In this document: piece by piece, positions 1-10,770 of the stretch | How the letters are laid out: the number at the start of each line of letters is the position of its first letter | How positions within the stretch are numbered: position 1 is the stretch's first letter | NCBI GenBank assembly: GCA_028871195.1 | Contig: JAGWNT010000004.1 | Location: forward strand, 16,382 to 80,381 | Reading direction: 5' to 3' | Source: REEB85 sp018971455 | GTDB lineage: Bacteria > Pseudomonadota > Alphaproteobacteria > Acetobacterales > Acetobacteraceae | Length of the DNA: 64,000 nucleotides | Notes under the pieces: model-generated | Database searches by the model: none | What the model was told of the DNA's origin: nothing | What the model saw: only the letters and a program-made list of their open reading frames with translations | Position numbers and translations under genes: made by a program

Positions 1-474
1 GGCGTGTTGCAGATGGGTCCGCCCGGCCATCACCGTCTCGGCATGCGCCTCGGCCTGGGCGGCGAGGGCATGGACGATATGGAGCAGCTCGGCGCGGATC
101 AGGGCGAGACCGCTGCGCACCTGGAGCGCGGTGGCGCTGTCCATGATGTCCTGCGTCGTCGCACCCCAATGCGTCCAGGCCCCGGCCGCCCCCGCGGCGC
201 GCGACAGGCCCTTGACGACGCCGACCACCGGGTAGCCGACATTGCGCACGCTGGCCGCGAGCTCCGGCCGGTCGAGATTCTCCACCCGGGCGGCGGTGGT
301 GATCGCCGTGGCGGCGTCGGCGGGAATGATGCCGAGCCGCGCCTGCACGCGGGCGAGGGCGGCCTCGACATCGAGCATGCACTGGAACCAGTTCTGCTCG
401 TCGAACACCGCGCGCATCGCGTCCGAGCCATAGAGCGTGCCGAACACCGTGCTGTCGGCGGGGTTGACGGACAT
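1..474 (-). CDS. pcaB: 3-carboxy-cis,cis-muconate cycloisomerase, N-terminal part (cut by window edge)
   Basis: Cytoplasmic enzyme of the protocatechuate branch of the beta-ketoadipate pathway, converting 3-carboxy-cis,cis-muconate to gamma-carboxymuconolactone. The first 158 codons are present and the rest lies beyond base 1. The frame reads MSVNPADSTVFGTLYGS from an ATG at 474 and then shows fumarase/aspartase-superfamily signatures: a THWGATTQDIMDSA stretch near residues 115-130 and an AGRTHLQHA stretch near the cut end. The start lies 2 bases after the pcaG stop, so it is translated as part of the pca operon. Family identity is firm from the motifs and the operon; the missing C-terminus cannot be judged. 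Confidence 0.9.
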   Translation of the reverse strand, partial: MSVNPADSTVFGTLYGSDAMRAVFDEQNWFQCMLDVEAALARVQARLGIIPADAATAITTAARVENLDRPELAASVRNVGYPVVGVVKGLSRAAGAAGAWTHWGATTQDIMDSATALQVRSGLALIRAELLHIVHALAAQAEAHAETVMAGRTHLQHA

Positions 475-476
475 GC

Positions 477-998
477 TCACACCTCGATGAAGACGGTTTC
501 GTCGTTGCCCTGCAGGCGGATATCCATCTGCCATGTCGCCAGGCCGACCGGGCGGGCGATCAAGGTGGCGCGCCGCGCCGGATCCTCGATCAGGCCGAGC
601 AGCGGGTCGGCGGCATTGAGCGGTTCGCCCTCGAAATAGGCCCGCGTGTAGAGCCGGGTGAGAATGCCGCGGGCGAGGATGTTGATGGCCAGATGCGGCG
701 CCTGCAGCGTGTTGCCGCGGCCGGGCACCGGCCCGGGCTTGAGTGTGATGAAGCGGAAGCGGCCATGGGCGTCGGTGGCGCAGCGGCCGAAACCGGGGAA
801 GACGTCATCGGCCGCCGGGCTCGGCTGCCACAGCTCGATGCAACCATCGGTGACGAGCTCGCCGTCGCCGTCACGCACCGTGCCGACAAGCTCGATGCGC
901 TCGCCGGTGGCGCCGAAGCGCGTGAGGTCGGCAAGTGCGGGGTCGTCGAGCAGGTGCCAGTACGGGCCGATGGTCTGCGCCGCGGTTGCGATGGACAT
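477..998 (-). CDS. pcaG: protocatechuate 3,4-dioxygenase alpha subunit
   Basis: Non-catalytic-iron subunit of the intradiol dioxygenase that opens protocatechuate to 3-carboxy-cis,cis-muconate. The 173-residue protein starts MSIATAAQTIGPYWHLL, the typical PcaG opening, and holds the intradiol core (GRFRFITLKPGPVPG around the middle). The iron-binding HIH of the beta subunit is replaced by APHLAINI, as expected for an alpha subunit. The ATG at 998 is preferred over an upstream in-frame start that would overlap pcaH; pcaH ends 2 bases before it. Forms the heteromeric dioxygenase with the adjacent PcaH. Confidence 0.93.
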   Translation of the reverse strand: MSIATAAQTIGPYWHLLDDPALADLTRFGATGERIELVGTVRDGDGELVTDGCIELWQPSPAADDVFPGFGRCATDAHGRFRFITLKPGPVPGRGNTLQAPHLAINILARGILTRLYTRAYFEGEPLNAADPLLGLIEDPARRATLIARPVGLATWQMDIRLQGNDETVFIEV

Positions 999-1000
999 GT

Positions 1001-1717
1001 TCAGCCCTCCATCGGCGTGGCGTCGCGGCCGCGCAGCACCACGTCGAAGCGGTAGCCGAGGGCCCATTCGGGTTGCGTCGTGTCGAGATCGAACCGAGCG
1101 ATCAGCCGCTCGCGCGCGCCGGCATCGGGCACGGCGTGGAACACCGGATCGAGCGCAAGCAGCGGGTCGCCGGGGAAATACATCTGGGTGATCAGGCGGG
1201 TGGCGAAGCCCGGGCCGAAATAGGAGAAGTGGATGTGGTTCGGCCGCCAGGCATTGTGGTGATTGCGCCAGGGATAGGCGCCCGGCTTGATGGTGGTGAA
1301 GCGGTAGAAGCCCTCGGCATCGGTGAAGACGCGGCCGGTGCCGGTGAAATGCGGGTCGAGCGGCGCGTCGTGCTGGTCGCGCGGGTGGTGGTAGCGCCCG
1401 GCGGCGTTGGCCTGCCAGATCTCGACCATGGTGTGCGGCACCGGCCGCCCGTCCTCGTCGGTGATGCGGCCGCTGACGATGATGCGCTCGCCCATCGCGG
1501 CATGGCCCTTGACCATCGAGATGTCGGCGGTGGCGGGGAACTGCGCCGGCGAGAAGCGCGGGCCGGTGGTCTCGGTGACGGTGTGCGCGAAGGCGAGTGG
1601 GCGGTGCAACGGATGGCGCTTGCGGGTGCTGCCATAGGCCGGCGTGTCGTTGCTCGGCTGGCTGCCCGGAGCGGGCGCGCGGAAGCCGATGATCTCACTC
1701 CCCCGTTGGTCGGTCAT
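1001..1717 (-). CDS. pcaH: protocatechuate 3,4-dioxygenase beta subunit
   Basis: Catalytic subunit of protocatechuate 3,4-dioxygenase, carrying the non-haem Fe(III). The 238-residue protein keeps the expected ligand set at family spacing: Tyr109 in GRYHH, Tyr148 in GAYPW, and His161/His163 in PNHIHF (39, 13 and 2 residues apart, as Tyr408, Tyr447, His460 and His462 in the Pseudomonas enzyme). The ATG at 1717 overlaps the end of the upstream pcaDC fusion by 4 bases, and pcaG follows after 2 bases, so the three are translationally coupled. Cytoplasmic. Confidence 0.95.
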   Translation of the reverse strand: MTDQRGSEIIGFRAPAPGSQPSNDTPAYGSTRKRHPLHRPLAFAHTVTETTGPRFSPAQFPATADISMVKGHAAMGERIIVSGRITDEDGRPVPHTMVEIWQANAAGRYHHPRDQHDAPLDPHFTGTGRVFTDAEGFYRFTTIKPGAYPWRNHHNAWRPNHIHFSYFGPGFATRLITQMYFPGDPLLALDPVFHAVPDAGARERLIARFDLDTTQPEWALGYRFDVVLRGRDATPMEG

Positions 1718-2865
1718 GACGCGTCCATCTCCCTGAAGGTTTCCTTGGCGATGCGCACGGCGCTGTTGGCCGCGGGAATGCCGGCATAGGCGGCGACCTG
1801 GATCAGCAGCTCGGTGATGTCCTCGGGGGTCGCACCGGTGTTGCGGCTGGCCCGGATATGCAGCTTGAACTCCTCGTGGTGGCCGAGGGCGGCCATCAGG
1901 GCGAGGGTGAGCAGGCTGCGGGTGCGCCGGTCGAGCCCGGGGCGCGTCCACACCCCGCCCCAGGCGGTGCGGGTGATGAATTCCTGGAACGGCCGGTCGA
2001 AATCGGTGATCGCCGCGGTCGCGCGGGCGACATGGGCCTCGCCGAGCACCTGCTTGCGCACCGCCATGCCGGCGGCGAAGAAGTCGGTCACCTCCGGGGC
2101 GAGGAACTCGGCCATCGCGGCGGTGACCGCGTCCGGCTGTTCGACGGTGGGCAGGTGCGCCGCATTGGCGAGCACGTGCAGCCGGGCGCCGGGAATGGCC
2201 GCGGCCATGGCCTCGGCGCTGGCCAGCGGGGTGGCGAGGTCCTGGTCGCCGACCAGCACCAGGGTGGGCAGGCAGAGCCGCGAGGTGGCCGCGGTGAGAT
2301 CGGCGGCGGCGATCGCCTCGGCTGCGCCGGCATAGCCCTCCGGGTCGGTGCGCAACAGCATGGCGCGCAGGCCGCGCGCGGGCGGCGCGTCGATGAAGCC
2401 CGGTGTCACCCAGCGCGCCATTACGGCGTCGGCGATGGCGGCCATGCCCTGCGCCCGCACGATGGCGGCGCGCTGGTGCCAGCCCTCGGGCGGCGGCAGG
2501 GCCATGGCGGTGTCGCACAGGATGAGCGAGCGCACCCGCGCCGGCGCCTGGGCGGCGAGGGACTGGGCGAGCAGGCCGCCGATCGACAGCCCGCCGACAT
2601 GCGCGCTCGCGATGCCCAGCGCGTCGAGCACGGCCAGGGCGTCGCGGGCGAGCGCCTCGATGGCGTAGGGGCCGGGGGTCGGCGTGGTCAGGCCGTGGCC
2701 GCGCACGTCCGGGCGGATGACGCGGAAGCGGGCGGACAGGGCCTCGGCCTGCGGGTCCCACACGTGCAGGCTGGTGCCGAGCGAGTGCAGCAGCAGCAGC
2801 GGCGGCGCGCCGGGAGGGCCGTCGATCTGGACATGGATGTCGATGTCATTGGCGCGCAGAAACAT
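1714..2865 (-). CDS. pcaL: PcaD-PcaC fusion: beta-ketoadipate enol-lactone hydrolase / 4-carboxymuconolactone decarboxylase
   Basis: Bifunctional enzyme covering two consecutive protocatechuate-pathway steps: decarboxylation of gamma-carboxymuconolactone and hydrolysis of the enol-lactone to beta-ketoadipate. Residues 1-250 are an alpha/beta hydrolase with the nucleophile elbow GGLSIGG (Ser94) and a late catalytic His in AAHLPTVEQP. From about residue 255 a carboxymuconolactone decarboxylase domain follows, with ALMAALGHHEEFKLHI and an NTGAT motif. The ATG at 2865 gives the usual start (MFLRANDIDI); an in-frame ATG at 2877 adds four residues and cannot be excluded. First gene of the pca operon, overlapping pcaH by 4 bases. 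No pcaR/pcaQ-type regulator is next to it. Confidence 0.93.
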   Translation of the reverse strand: MFLRANDIDIHVQIDGPPGAPPLLLLHSLGTSLHVWDPQAEALSARFRVIRPDVRGHGLTTPTPGPYAIEALARDALAVLDALGIASAHVGGLSIGGLLAQSLAAQAPARVRSLILCDTAMALPPPEGWHQRAAIVRAQGMAAIADAVMARWVTPGFIDAPPARGLRAMLLRTDPEGYAGAAEAIAAADLTAATSRLCLPTLVLVGDQDLATPLASAEAMAAAIPGARLHVLANAAHLPTVEQPDAVTAAMAEFLAPEVTDFFAAGMAVRKQVLGEAHVARATAAITDFDRPFQEFITRTAWGGVWTRPGLDRRTRSLLTLALMAALGHHEEFKLHIRASRNTGATPEDITELLIQVAAYAGIPAANSAVRIAKETFREMDAS

Positions 2866-2981
2866 TGCCGGCGTCATCCTCGGTTTGCAGCATTATGGCG
2901 CATAACCGCGGGCCCGTCACATGGCTGCGCGGCCGGTTCGGGGCGATTGGCGGGGTCAGCGGGTGGGCTCAGCGGGCGGGC

Positions 2982-3599
<618 letters not shown>

Positions 3600-3626
3600 G
3601 CAGCCCAATCCTTCACGCCCGATCCT

Positions 3627-4508
3627 TCAGGTCCAGTCGGCAAGTTCAGCGATGCGCGCGAGGCCGGCGGCGGCCGCGTCGGCGGCTTCCAGCACCGCCG
3701 TGCCGCCGCTGGCGGCAATCGCACGGGCGTAGCGGGCGCACAAGGCGGGGGCGCCGATGAGATGCACGGCCTGGCCCGCCGGCGCCTCCGCGCGCACCTC
3801 GTGGCCGATCAGCAGGCCGGAGAGATAGGCGGCGCTGGCGGTGTCGGGCAGCCGGCCGAACAGGCCGAGCGCGCGCACGCCGAAGAGGTGGTGCAGCAGA
3901 TGGCCGGGCTCGGCGGCGCGGGCGAGGCCGGCGTCGAAGGCGTCGGGGTCATCGGCCTCGCCGGTCATCATGCGGCCCAGGATGGTGCCGGCGCGCAGGG
4001 CCGCGAAGGCCTCGCCGCTCAGATAGGTGCGGAAGGACAGGATGCGCCCCGCCTCGACGCGCGCCCATTTGGCGTGGCTGCCGGGCAGGCAGGCCAGCCC
4101 GCGCGCCGCGCTGCTGATGATCTGCGTCTCCTCGCCGCGCATCACTTCCGGCGTGCCGGCTGCATCGGTGCCGGCCGCATCGGTGTCCGACAGGCCGGGG
4201 ACCAGGCGCACCGCCGCCCCCTCGAACGGCACGGCGACGAGCGCGCGGGCGAGCTCCGCGGCGCCGGCCGGGCAGGGGAGGTAGGGCGCCTCCACCCAGC
4301 CCTGGCGGCTGCCGACCATGCCGGCCATCAGCACGCGGGTCTCGCCGGCGGCGAGCCATTCGCCGACCGCCTCGCGCAGCGCGCCGGCGAAGCCGCCCGG
4401 CGGGACGTGCAGGATGCCGTCGGCGCTCTCGCGGCGCGCGAGGATGCGGCCATCCCCGGCCAGCCGATAGGCGCGCAGGCTGCTGGTGCCCCAGTCGATG
4501 CCGATCAT
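3627..4508 (-). CDS. dgoK: 2-dehydro-3-deoxygalactonokinase
   Basis: Phosphorylates 2-keto-3-deoxygalactonate with ATP to feed the aldolase encoded next to it. The 293-residue protein opens with the phosphate-binding IGIDWGTSSLRAY. It contains GMVGSRQGW, the MRGEETQI segment diagnostic of DgoK, LPGSHAKWARV, and SGEAFAALR. It is full length for the family, with an ATG start at 4508. A near-repeat (DAAGTDAAGT) inside the protein looks like a small in-frame duplication. It is divergent from an ABC importer, with 84 bases between them; no regulator is linked, and no galactonate dehydratase lies in the window. Confidence 0.92.
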   Translation of the reverse strand: MIGIDWGTSSLRAYRLAGDGRILARRESADGILHVPPGGFAGALREAVGEWLAAGETRVLMAGMVGSRQGWVEAPYLPCPAGAAELARALVAVPFEGAAVRLVPGLSDTDAAGTDAAGTPEVMRGEETQIISSAARGLACLPGSHAKWARVEAGRILSFRTYLSGEAFAALRAGTILGRMMTGEADDPDAFDAGLARAAEPGHLLHHLFGVRALGLFGRLPDTASAAYLSGLLIGHEVRAEAPAGQAVHLIGAPALCARYARAIAASGGTAVLEAADAAAAGLARIAELADWT

Positions 4509-4592
4509 CGGGTCAGCTCGCGGGGCCGGCGGGGGGTGGGGAGGTCATGTTGGTCCTTGTGCGACGGGCGGGGCCGCCGCACGATAGCCGCA

Positions 4593-5395
4593 ATGGGGGT
4601 CTGGCGGGCAATCCTGTGGCGTGGCGGCGTCGGCGCGGTGTTCGCCGTCGTCCTGCTGCCGCTTGTCGCGGTGGTGTGGCTGAGCTTCTTCAACCAGGAG
4701 ATCATCGCCTTCCCGCCGGAGGGCTATACGTGGCGCTGGTATGCCAATGCCTGGAGCCAGCGGCAATTCGCCAGCGGCTTCCTCAATTCTCTGGAGATCG
4801 CGCTGATCGCCGCCTCGATCGGGGTCACGGTGGGCACGGCGGCGGCGTATGCGCTGGTGCGCGCGCGGTTTCCCGGCAAGACCGCGATCGCCGGGCTGCT
4901 GCTCGGGCCGCTGGCGATTCCGGGCGTGGTGCTCGGCACTGGGCTCTACGTGTTTTTCGTGCAGATCGACAACGCCATCGACTTCCAGATCGTCGCGACA
5001 CTCCCCGGGCTGATCGCGGCCCATGTGCTGCTGACGATTCCCTGGACGGTCCGCCTGGTCGCCGCCAGCCTGCAGGGGCTGCATCCGGCGGCGGAGGAGG
5101 CGGCGGCCAATCTCGGTGCGCGGCCATGGACGGTGTTCCGGCGCGTCACCTTGCCGATGATGCGCGCGGGGGTGGTGGCGGGCGCGCTGTTCAGCTTCAT
5201 CCAGAGCTTCGAGAACCTCGAATTGACCCTGTTGCTCACCGGCCCCGGCCGTTCCACCCTGCCGGTGGAAATGCTCAATTATCTCGAATTCCGCGTCGAT
5301 CCGACGCTGGCGGCGGTGGCCACCGTGCAGATCGTGCTGATCGGCGCGCTGATGCTGATCACCGACCGCTTCGTCAACATCTCGCGGGTGGTGGC

Positions 5396-5399
<4 letters not shown>
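4593..5399 (+). CDS. ABC transporter permease (PotC-like)
   Basis: Inner-membrane permease of a spermidine/putrescine-type (Pot/Fbp) importer. The 268-residue protein has about six hydrophobic segments, the first at residues 9-30. The ATPase-contact EAA loop is visible as EEAAANLGARPWTVFRRVTLP near residues 170-190. The ATG at 4593 was chosen as the first start matching the family N-terminus; no clear ribosome site precedes it, so a downstream start is possible. The stop overlaps the GTG of the ATPase gene. Substrate is not evident; the divergent dgoKA pair makes a sugar acid conceivable, but the family usually carries polyamines or similar small cations. Confidence 0.88.
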
Positions 5400-6453
<1,054 letters not shown>

Positions 6454-6457
<4 letters not shown>

Positions 6458-7482
6458 CGAACGCGATTGGGCGGCGCGGGCTGCTGGCGGGGGCCGCGGC
6501 GCTGGCGGCGGCGCCGCGGGCGGAGGCGGCGGGGCGCGTGGTGGTGGGCACCTGGGGGGGCGACTACGCGGCGCTGCTCGCGTCCAACATCGACAAGCCG
6601 CTGCTCGGCCCGCTGGGCATCGAGGTGCTGCAGGACGTCGCGCCGCAGGACCCGCGCAAGGCCAAGCTGATCGCCGAGCGCGCCGCCCGGCACGGCACGA
6701 TGGATGTCGCCTGCCTGTCGGATGTCGATACCTACAGCATGTCGCTCCTGGGCGTGTGGGAGCCGCTCTCGGTGAGCAGCGTGCCCAACATGGCCCATGT
6801 GCTGCCGGCGCTGCGCACCGCCTATTCGGTGCCGCACATCTACTCCGGCATGGTGCTGCTGTACAATCCCGCGCGCATCAAGACGCCGCCGACCTCGTAT
6901 GCCGATCTGTGGGACCCGCAGTACAAGGGCCGCGTCGGGCTGGTGGATATTCTTTATCTCTACAACATCGCCGTCGCCGCCCTGGCGCATGGCGGCAGCA
7001 TGAGCAATTTCGAGCCGGCGAAGCAGGCGCTGCTCGATCTCAAGAAGAACAACGCGCCGAAGATCTACCCTTCGAACGAGGCCATGGCGACGGCCCTGAA
7101 GGGCGAGGAGGTCTGGATGGTGCCGATGTGGCTGGCGCGCGGCGTGTTCTGGAAGAAGGGCGGCGTCAACGTCGCCCATGCGGTGCCGAAGGAGGGGGCG
7201 ATCTCCTACGTGTCGGCGGCCGCGGTGCCGAAGAACGCGCCGAACAAGAAGAATGCGCTGGCCTATCTCAACGCCATGCTCGACCCGCGCGCGCAGGTCG
7301 GCTTCGCCAAGAGCATGTCCTATGCGCCGACGGTGGATGACGCGCGGCTCGATGCCGGGCTGATGGGCGAGATCGGCTTCACGCCTGCCGAGCAGAAGAA
7401 TTTTCGCACGCCGGATTACGGCTACATGGCGAAGAACACCTCGAATATGCTCGATTTCTGGAACAAGGAGTTCAAGGCATGA
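6454..7482 (+). CDS. ABC transporter substrate-binding protein, first of two tandem copies
   Basis: Periplasmic binding protein of the extracellular solute-binding family used by Pot-like importers. The 342 residues begin with a twin-arginine-like leader (GRRGLLAGAAALAAAPRAEA), followed by the domain start VVVGTWGGDYAALL. Further family segments are SYADLWDPQYKGRVG and a C-terminus ending LDFWNKEFKA. The ATG overlaps the ATPase stop, and the stop overlaps the next ATG. It is clearly paralogous to the following gene over its whole length, so it arose by tandem duplication; the ligand-facing middle region differs more than the ends. Confidence 0.9.
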
Positions 7483-8501
7483 GCAGCAAGATCGGACGGC
7501 GCGGCCTGCTTGCCGGGTCGGTGGCACTGGCCGCGGCGCCGCGCGCGCAGGCGGCGGGCAAGGTCATCGTCAGCACCTGGGGCGGGGATTACGCCGCCCT
7601 GCTCAGCGCCAATGTGGAGAAGCCGCTGCTGGCGCCGAAAGGCATCGAGGTGCTGCAGGATCTCGGCAGCCAGGATGCCCGCAAGACCAAGCTGATCGCC
7701 GAGCGGGTCAGCCGTCACGGCTCGATGGACGTGGTGCATCTGGGTGACGCCGACATGTACCAGATGGCCCAGCTCGGCGTGTTCGAGGAGGTCGATCTCA
7801 AGGCGGTGCCGAACGCCGCCACCATCATTCCCAAGCTGCGCAAGCCCTATTCGATCCCGCACATCTTCTCCGCGCAGATCATCCTCTACAATCCGGACAA
7901 GGTCAGCGGCGTCACCGGCTTCGCCGATCTGTGGGACCCGAAATACAAGGGCCGCGTCGCCATCCCCGATCTCAACTACGCGGTGGTGACGTTTGGCGCC
8001 GCGCTGATCGCCGGCGGATCGATGAGCAACTGGGAGCCGGCCAAGCAGAAGCTTCTCGACCTCAAGAAGAACGATCCGAAGATCTACCCGTCGCACGAGC
8101 AGCTTGCCGCGGCCCTCAAGACTGGCGAGGTGTGGATTGCGCCGATGTGGCTGGCGCGCGGCTACATGTGGCAGAAGGCCGGCATCAATCTCGCCCATGT
8201 GGTGCCCAAGGAGGGGGCCATTCCGATCGTGTTCGAGGCCGCGGTGCCGAAGAACGCGCCGGACAAGGCGAATGCCTGGGCCTATCTCAACGCCATGCTC
8301 GACGCCAAGGCCCAGCAGGGCTTTGCCGACCGCATGGGCTATGTGCCGACGGTGAGCGATGCGACGCTGCCGGCGGCGGTGGGCGCGCAGATCGGCTTCT
8401 CGCCGGCCGACCAGGCGAAATTCAATACGCCCGATTTCGCCTATCAGGCCAAGCAGCTGCCGGCGATTCTCGATTTCTGGAACAAGGAGTTCAAGGCTTG
8501 A
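7479..8501 (+). CDS. ABC transporter substrate-binding protein, second tandem copy
   Basis: Second periplasmic binding protein of the operon, 340 residues, with the same twin-arginine-like leader (IGRRGLLAGSVALAAAPRAQA), the same STWGGDYAALL opening and the identical last ten residues LDFWNKEFKA as its neighbour. Differences are concentrated where the ligand pocket is expected: for example NYAVVTFGAALIAGG replaces LYLYNIAVAALAHGG. Two binding proteins sharing one permease pair suggest a broadened substrate range (inference). It overlaps both neighbours by 4 bases. Confidence 0.9.
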   Translation: MSSKIGRRGLLAGSVALAAAPRAQAAGKVIVSTWGGDYAALLSANVEKPLLAPKGIEVLQDLGSQDARKTKLIAERVSRHGSMDVVHLGDADMYQMAQLGVFEEVDLKAVPNAATIIPKLRKPYSIPHIFSAQIILYNPDKVSGVTGFADLWDPKYKGRVAIPDLNYAVVTFGAALIAGGSMSNWEPAKQKLLDLKKNDPKIYPSHEQLAAALKTGEVWIAPMWLARGYMWQKAGINLAHVVPKEGAIPIVFEAAVPKNAPDKANAWAYLNAMLDAKAQQGFADRMGYVPTVSDATLPAAVGAQIGFSPADQAKFNTPDFAYQAKQLPAILDFWNKEFKA

Positions 8502-9361
8502 ATGAATCGGGGCGCGCGGCCGGTCGCCCGGTCGCCGCCCTGGTGCTGCCGGCGGTGGTGCTGGTGCTGCTGATGATGGTGGCGCCGATGGTGCTGCTGT
8601 TCCGCTACTCGCTCAACATCTTCAGCCCCACGGAGCTGATGATCCAGGCGCTGACGGCGCGCAACTACCTCTCGGCGGTGACCGACCCGTACTACCTGGC
8701 GGTGATGGCCACCACCATCCGCATGGCCGTGCTGTGCACGCTGATCGCGCTGGCCGCGGGGTTCCCGGCCGCCTACACGCTGGCGCGCATGCGCGGGCGG
8801 TGGAAGGCGTGGCTGACGCTGGCGACCGTCTTTCCGCTGATGGTCGGCAACGTCGTGCGGGCGGCGGGCTGGATGACGCTGCTGGGCAATGCCGGCCTGC
8901 TCAACGCGGCGCTGAAGGCGAGCGGCCTGTTCCCCGACCCGGTGCAGCTGATGTACACCCCGATGGCGGTGGCGCTCGGCATCGTCACCGTCGTCCTGCC
9001 CTACATGATCCTGACGCTTGCCAGCGTCATCGAGGGGATTCCGCGCGGGCTGGAGGAGGCGGCGCTGAATCTCGGCGCCCGCCCGTTCACCGTGTTTCGC
9101 CGCGTGGTTCTGCCGCTCGCCCTGCCCGGGGTGGTGGCCGGCTCGGCGCTGGTGTTCATCCTGTGCATGAACGCCTACGCGACGCCCATCCTGCTCGGCG
9201 GTCCGCAGTTCACCATGATGGCGCCGGCGGTGTATGATCAGTTCGTCAAGACCACAAACTGGCCGTTCGGCGCGGCGCTGGCCTTCATCCTGCTGGCGGT
9301 GACGCTGGCATTGACGCTGGCTGGCAGCGCGCTACTACAGCGGCGACGACACCCGGCCTGA
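8498..9361 (+). CDS. ABC transporter permease (PotB-like), TTG start
   Basis: Second inner-membrane permease of the importer, 287 residues with about six membrane segments (first at residues 15-37). The EAA loop is EEAALNLGARPFTVFRRVVLP near residues 185-205. The frame begins at a TTG overlapping the stop of the second binding protein (TTGA), with a GGAG ribosome site 9 bases upstream inside that gene. No ATG exists before the first membrane segment in this frame. It completes the heterodimeric membrane domain with the PotC-like permease at the head of the operon. Confidence 0.88.
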   Translation: MNESGRAAGRPVAALVLPAVVLVLLMMVAPMVLLFRYSLNIFSPTELMIQALTARNYLSAVTDPYYLAVMATTIRMAVLCTLIALAAGFPAAYTLARMRGRWKAWLTLATVFPLMVGNVVRAAGWMTLLGNAGLLNAALKASGLFPDPVQLMYTPMAVALGIVTVVLPYMILTLASVIEGIPRGLEEAALNLGARPFTVFRRVVLPLALPGVVAGSALVFILCMNAYATPILLGGPQFTMMAPAVYDQFVKTTNWPFGAALAFILLAVTLALTLAGSALLQRRRHPA

Positions 9362-9403
9362 TGCGCCGGCGTCGGGGTCGGGTGGATTTCTCAGGAGGCT
9401 CCG

Positions 9404-9592
9404 ATGGCATTCAAGGTGAACTACAATCAGCAGCGCGCCGAGCGCGATCGCGCCAAACTGGCCAAGAAAGAGGCCAAGCAGCGCGAAAAGGACGAGGAAA
9501 TCGCCCGCCGCCGCGCCGAGCGCGATGGCACCGCTTCACCCGCCGGCGAGAGCGCGCCGGGCGGGCAGGCTAGCGAATCGTCTGGCTCCTGA
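9404..9592 (+). CDS. small charged conserved protein
   Basis: A 62-residue protein, strongly basic/acidic and helical in its first two thirds (QQRAERDRAKLAKKEAKQRE) with a Ser/Gly/Pro-rich tail. A near-consensus AGGAGG ribosome site sits about 6 bases before the ATG, a strong sign that it is translated. Similar short lysine/arginine/glutamate-rich proteins starting MAFK/MAYK-NYN are recalled from other alphaproteobacteria without an assigned function. Its 3' end overlaps the convergent hydrolase gene by 23 bases. Confidence 0.7.
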   Translation: MAFKVNYNQQRAERDRAKLAKKEAKQREKDEEIARRRAERDGTASPAGESAPGGQASESSGS

Positions 9593-10757
9593 GGTCTTTC
9601 GGCGCCCGCGTCAGCACTTCGGGCACCGCCCCCACCACCACCGTATCGTCGTGGCGGAAGCCGCCGAGGCCGTAGACGTAGAGGCCGGGCTCGGCGGAAT
9701 AGACCTCGCGATCCAGCAGCGGGCGGTTGTTGAAGGCCATGTCTTCGGGGAATTCGTGGCCGATCACGCCGATGCCGTGGCCGGTGCGGTGCAGGATATG
9801 GGCCCCGAAACCGGCCTGTTCGATGACACCTTGGGCCGCGGCGTCGATGGCCGAGACGGGCGCGCCGGTGACTGCCGCCGCCGCCGCGGCCTCGTTGGCG
9901 GCGGTCGCCGCCTCGAACAGGCGGACCTGCTGGGGGGTCGGGGTGCCGCAGAACCAAGTGCGTTCATTCTCCACCACCAGCCCGTTGACCCGCGGGATGA
10001 CGATGTTGACCATGCCGTGCCCGGCCTCGATGCGGGCGCCGGACTGGCGGCCATCGCCATGCGGGGCGGCCGAGGCCGGACCTGACAGCGTCCAGCAGCG
10101 CATGATCTCGAGGTGTTCGCCGGGGAAGCGGCGCGCGCCCTCCTCGGCCATCTGGGCGGCCATGGCCATGTCGAGTTCCTGCACCAGGCGGCCGGGGCGG
10201 ATGTTCTCGCGGTAGCGCTCCTGCACCCAGTCCGACAGCCCGGCGATCTGGCGCATCAGGGCGATCTCCTCGGGATGCTTCTGCCAGCGCAGGGCGCGCA
10301 GCTCGGCGGTGATCACCTCGAGCCTGGCCTTCGGCAGCAGGGCGACGGCGCGGGCGAGCTTGCCGGCGCCGTCGGCGCCGATCCGCGCCGAGGCCAGCCC
10401 GCACTGGCGCAGCTTCTCGGCCACCATCTCGGCCCATTGGCTGGCCAGCGGCACGCGCGCGCCCATGCGCGGGTGCTCGGCGTAGAAGGCCGCGTCGCCC
10501 ACCCACAGGCGCTGGTCCTCGGCGGCGTAGCGCCAGTGGTTGGTGGAGAGTTCGTTGAGGATAGCAAACGGCTCGCCGTCGCGCGGAATGACGCAGACGA
10601 TGGGGCGCTCCCAGGTCTGCACGTCGGTGCTGAAATTGGTGGCGAACTGGAAGAAATCGGCACCGGTGAAGGCGAGCGCGTCGAGTCCCTCGCGGTCCAT
10701 CAGGGCGCGCATCAGCCCGTGGCGGTATTCGCGCACCGCATTGCCGAGGAAGGCCAT
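9570..10757 (-). CDS. creatinase-like M24 family hydrolase
   Basis: A pita-bread-fold protein of 395 residues: an N-terminal creatinase-type domain (about 1-155) and a C-terminal M24 domain. The metal-binding aspartates of M24 aminopeptidases are not kept. The IDAG/DITRTF positions read MVNIVIP and VENERTWFCG, which resembles creatinase (ERTLFC), and the last Glu ligand position reads GGFRHDD. HGIGVIGHEFP and YSAEPGLYVY are conserved. This favours a metal-independent amidinohydrolase-like C-N hydrolase over a true Xaa-Pro peptidase. It is the last gene of the Liv-type operon, 13 bases after the GAF gene, which suggests it acts on the imported nitrogen compound. Confidence 0.82.
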   Translation of the reverse strand: MAFLGNAVREYRHGLMRALMDREGLDALAFTGADFFQFATNFSTDVQTWERPIVCVIPRDGEPFAILNELSTNHWRYAAEDQRLWVGDAAFYAEHPRMGARVPLASQWAEMVAEKLRQCGLASARIGADGAGKLARAVALLPKARLEVITAELRALRWQKHPEEIALMRQIAGLSDWVQERYRENIRPGRLVQELDMAMAAQMAEEGARRFPGEHLEIMRCWTLSGPASAAPHGDGRQSGARIEAGHGMVNIVIPRVNGLVVENERTWFCGTPTPQQVRLFEAATAANEAAAAAAVTGAPVSAIDAAAQGVIEQAGFGAHILHRTGHGIGVIGHEFPEDMAFNNRPLLDREVYSAEPGLYVYGLGGFRHDDTVVVGAVPEVLTRAPKDLRSQTIR

Positions 10758-10770
10758 GGTCCTTCTCCTT

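Noticed and set aside
9570..10757. M24 protein as Xaa-Pro aminopeptidase
   Set aside because: The Asp metal ligands are replaced (MVNIVIP, VENERTWF) and the pattern matches creatinase better.
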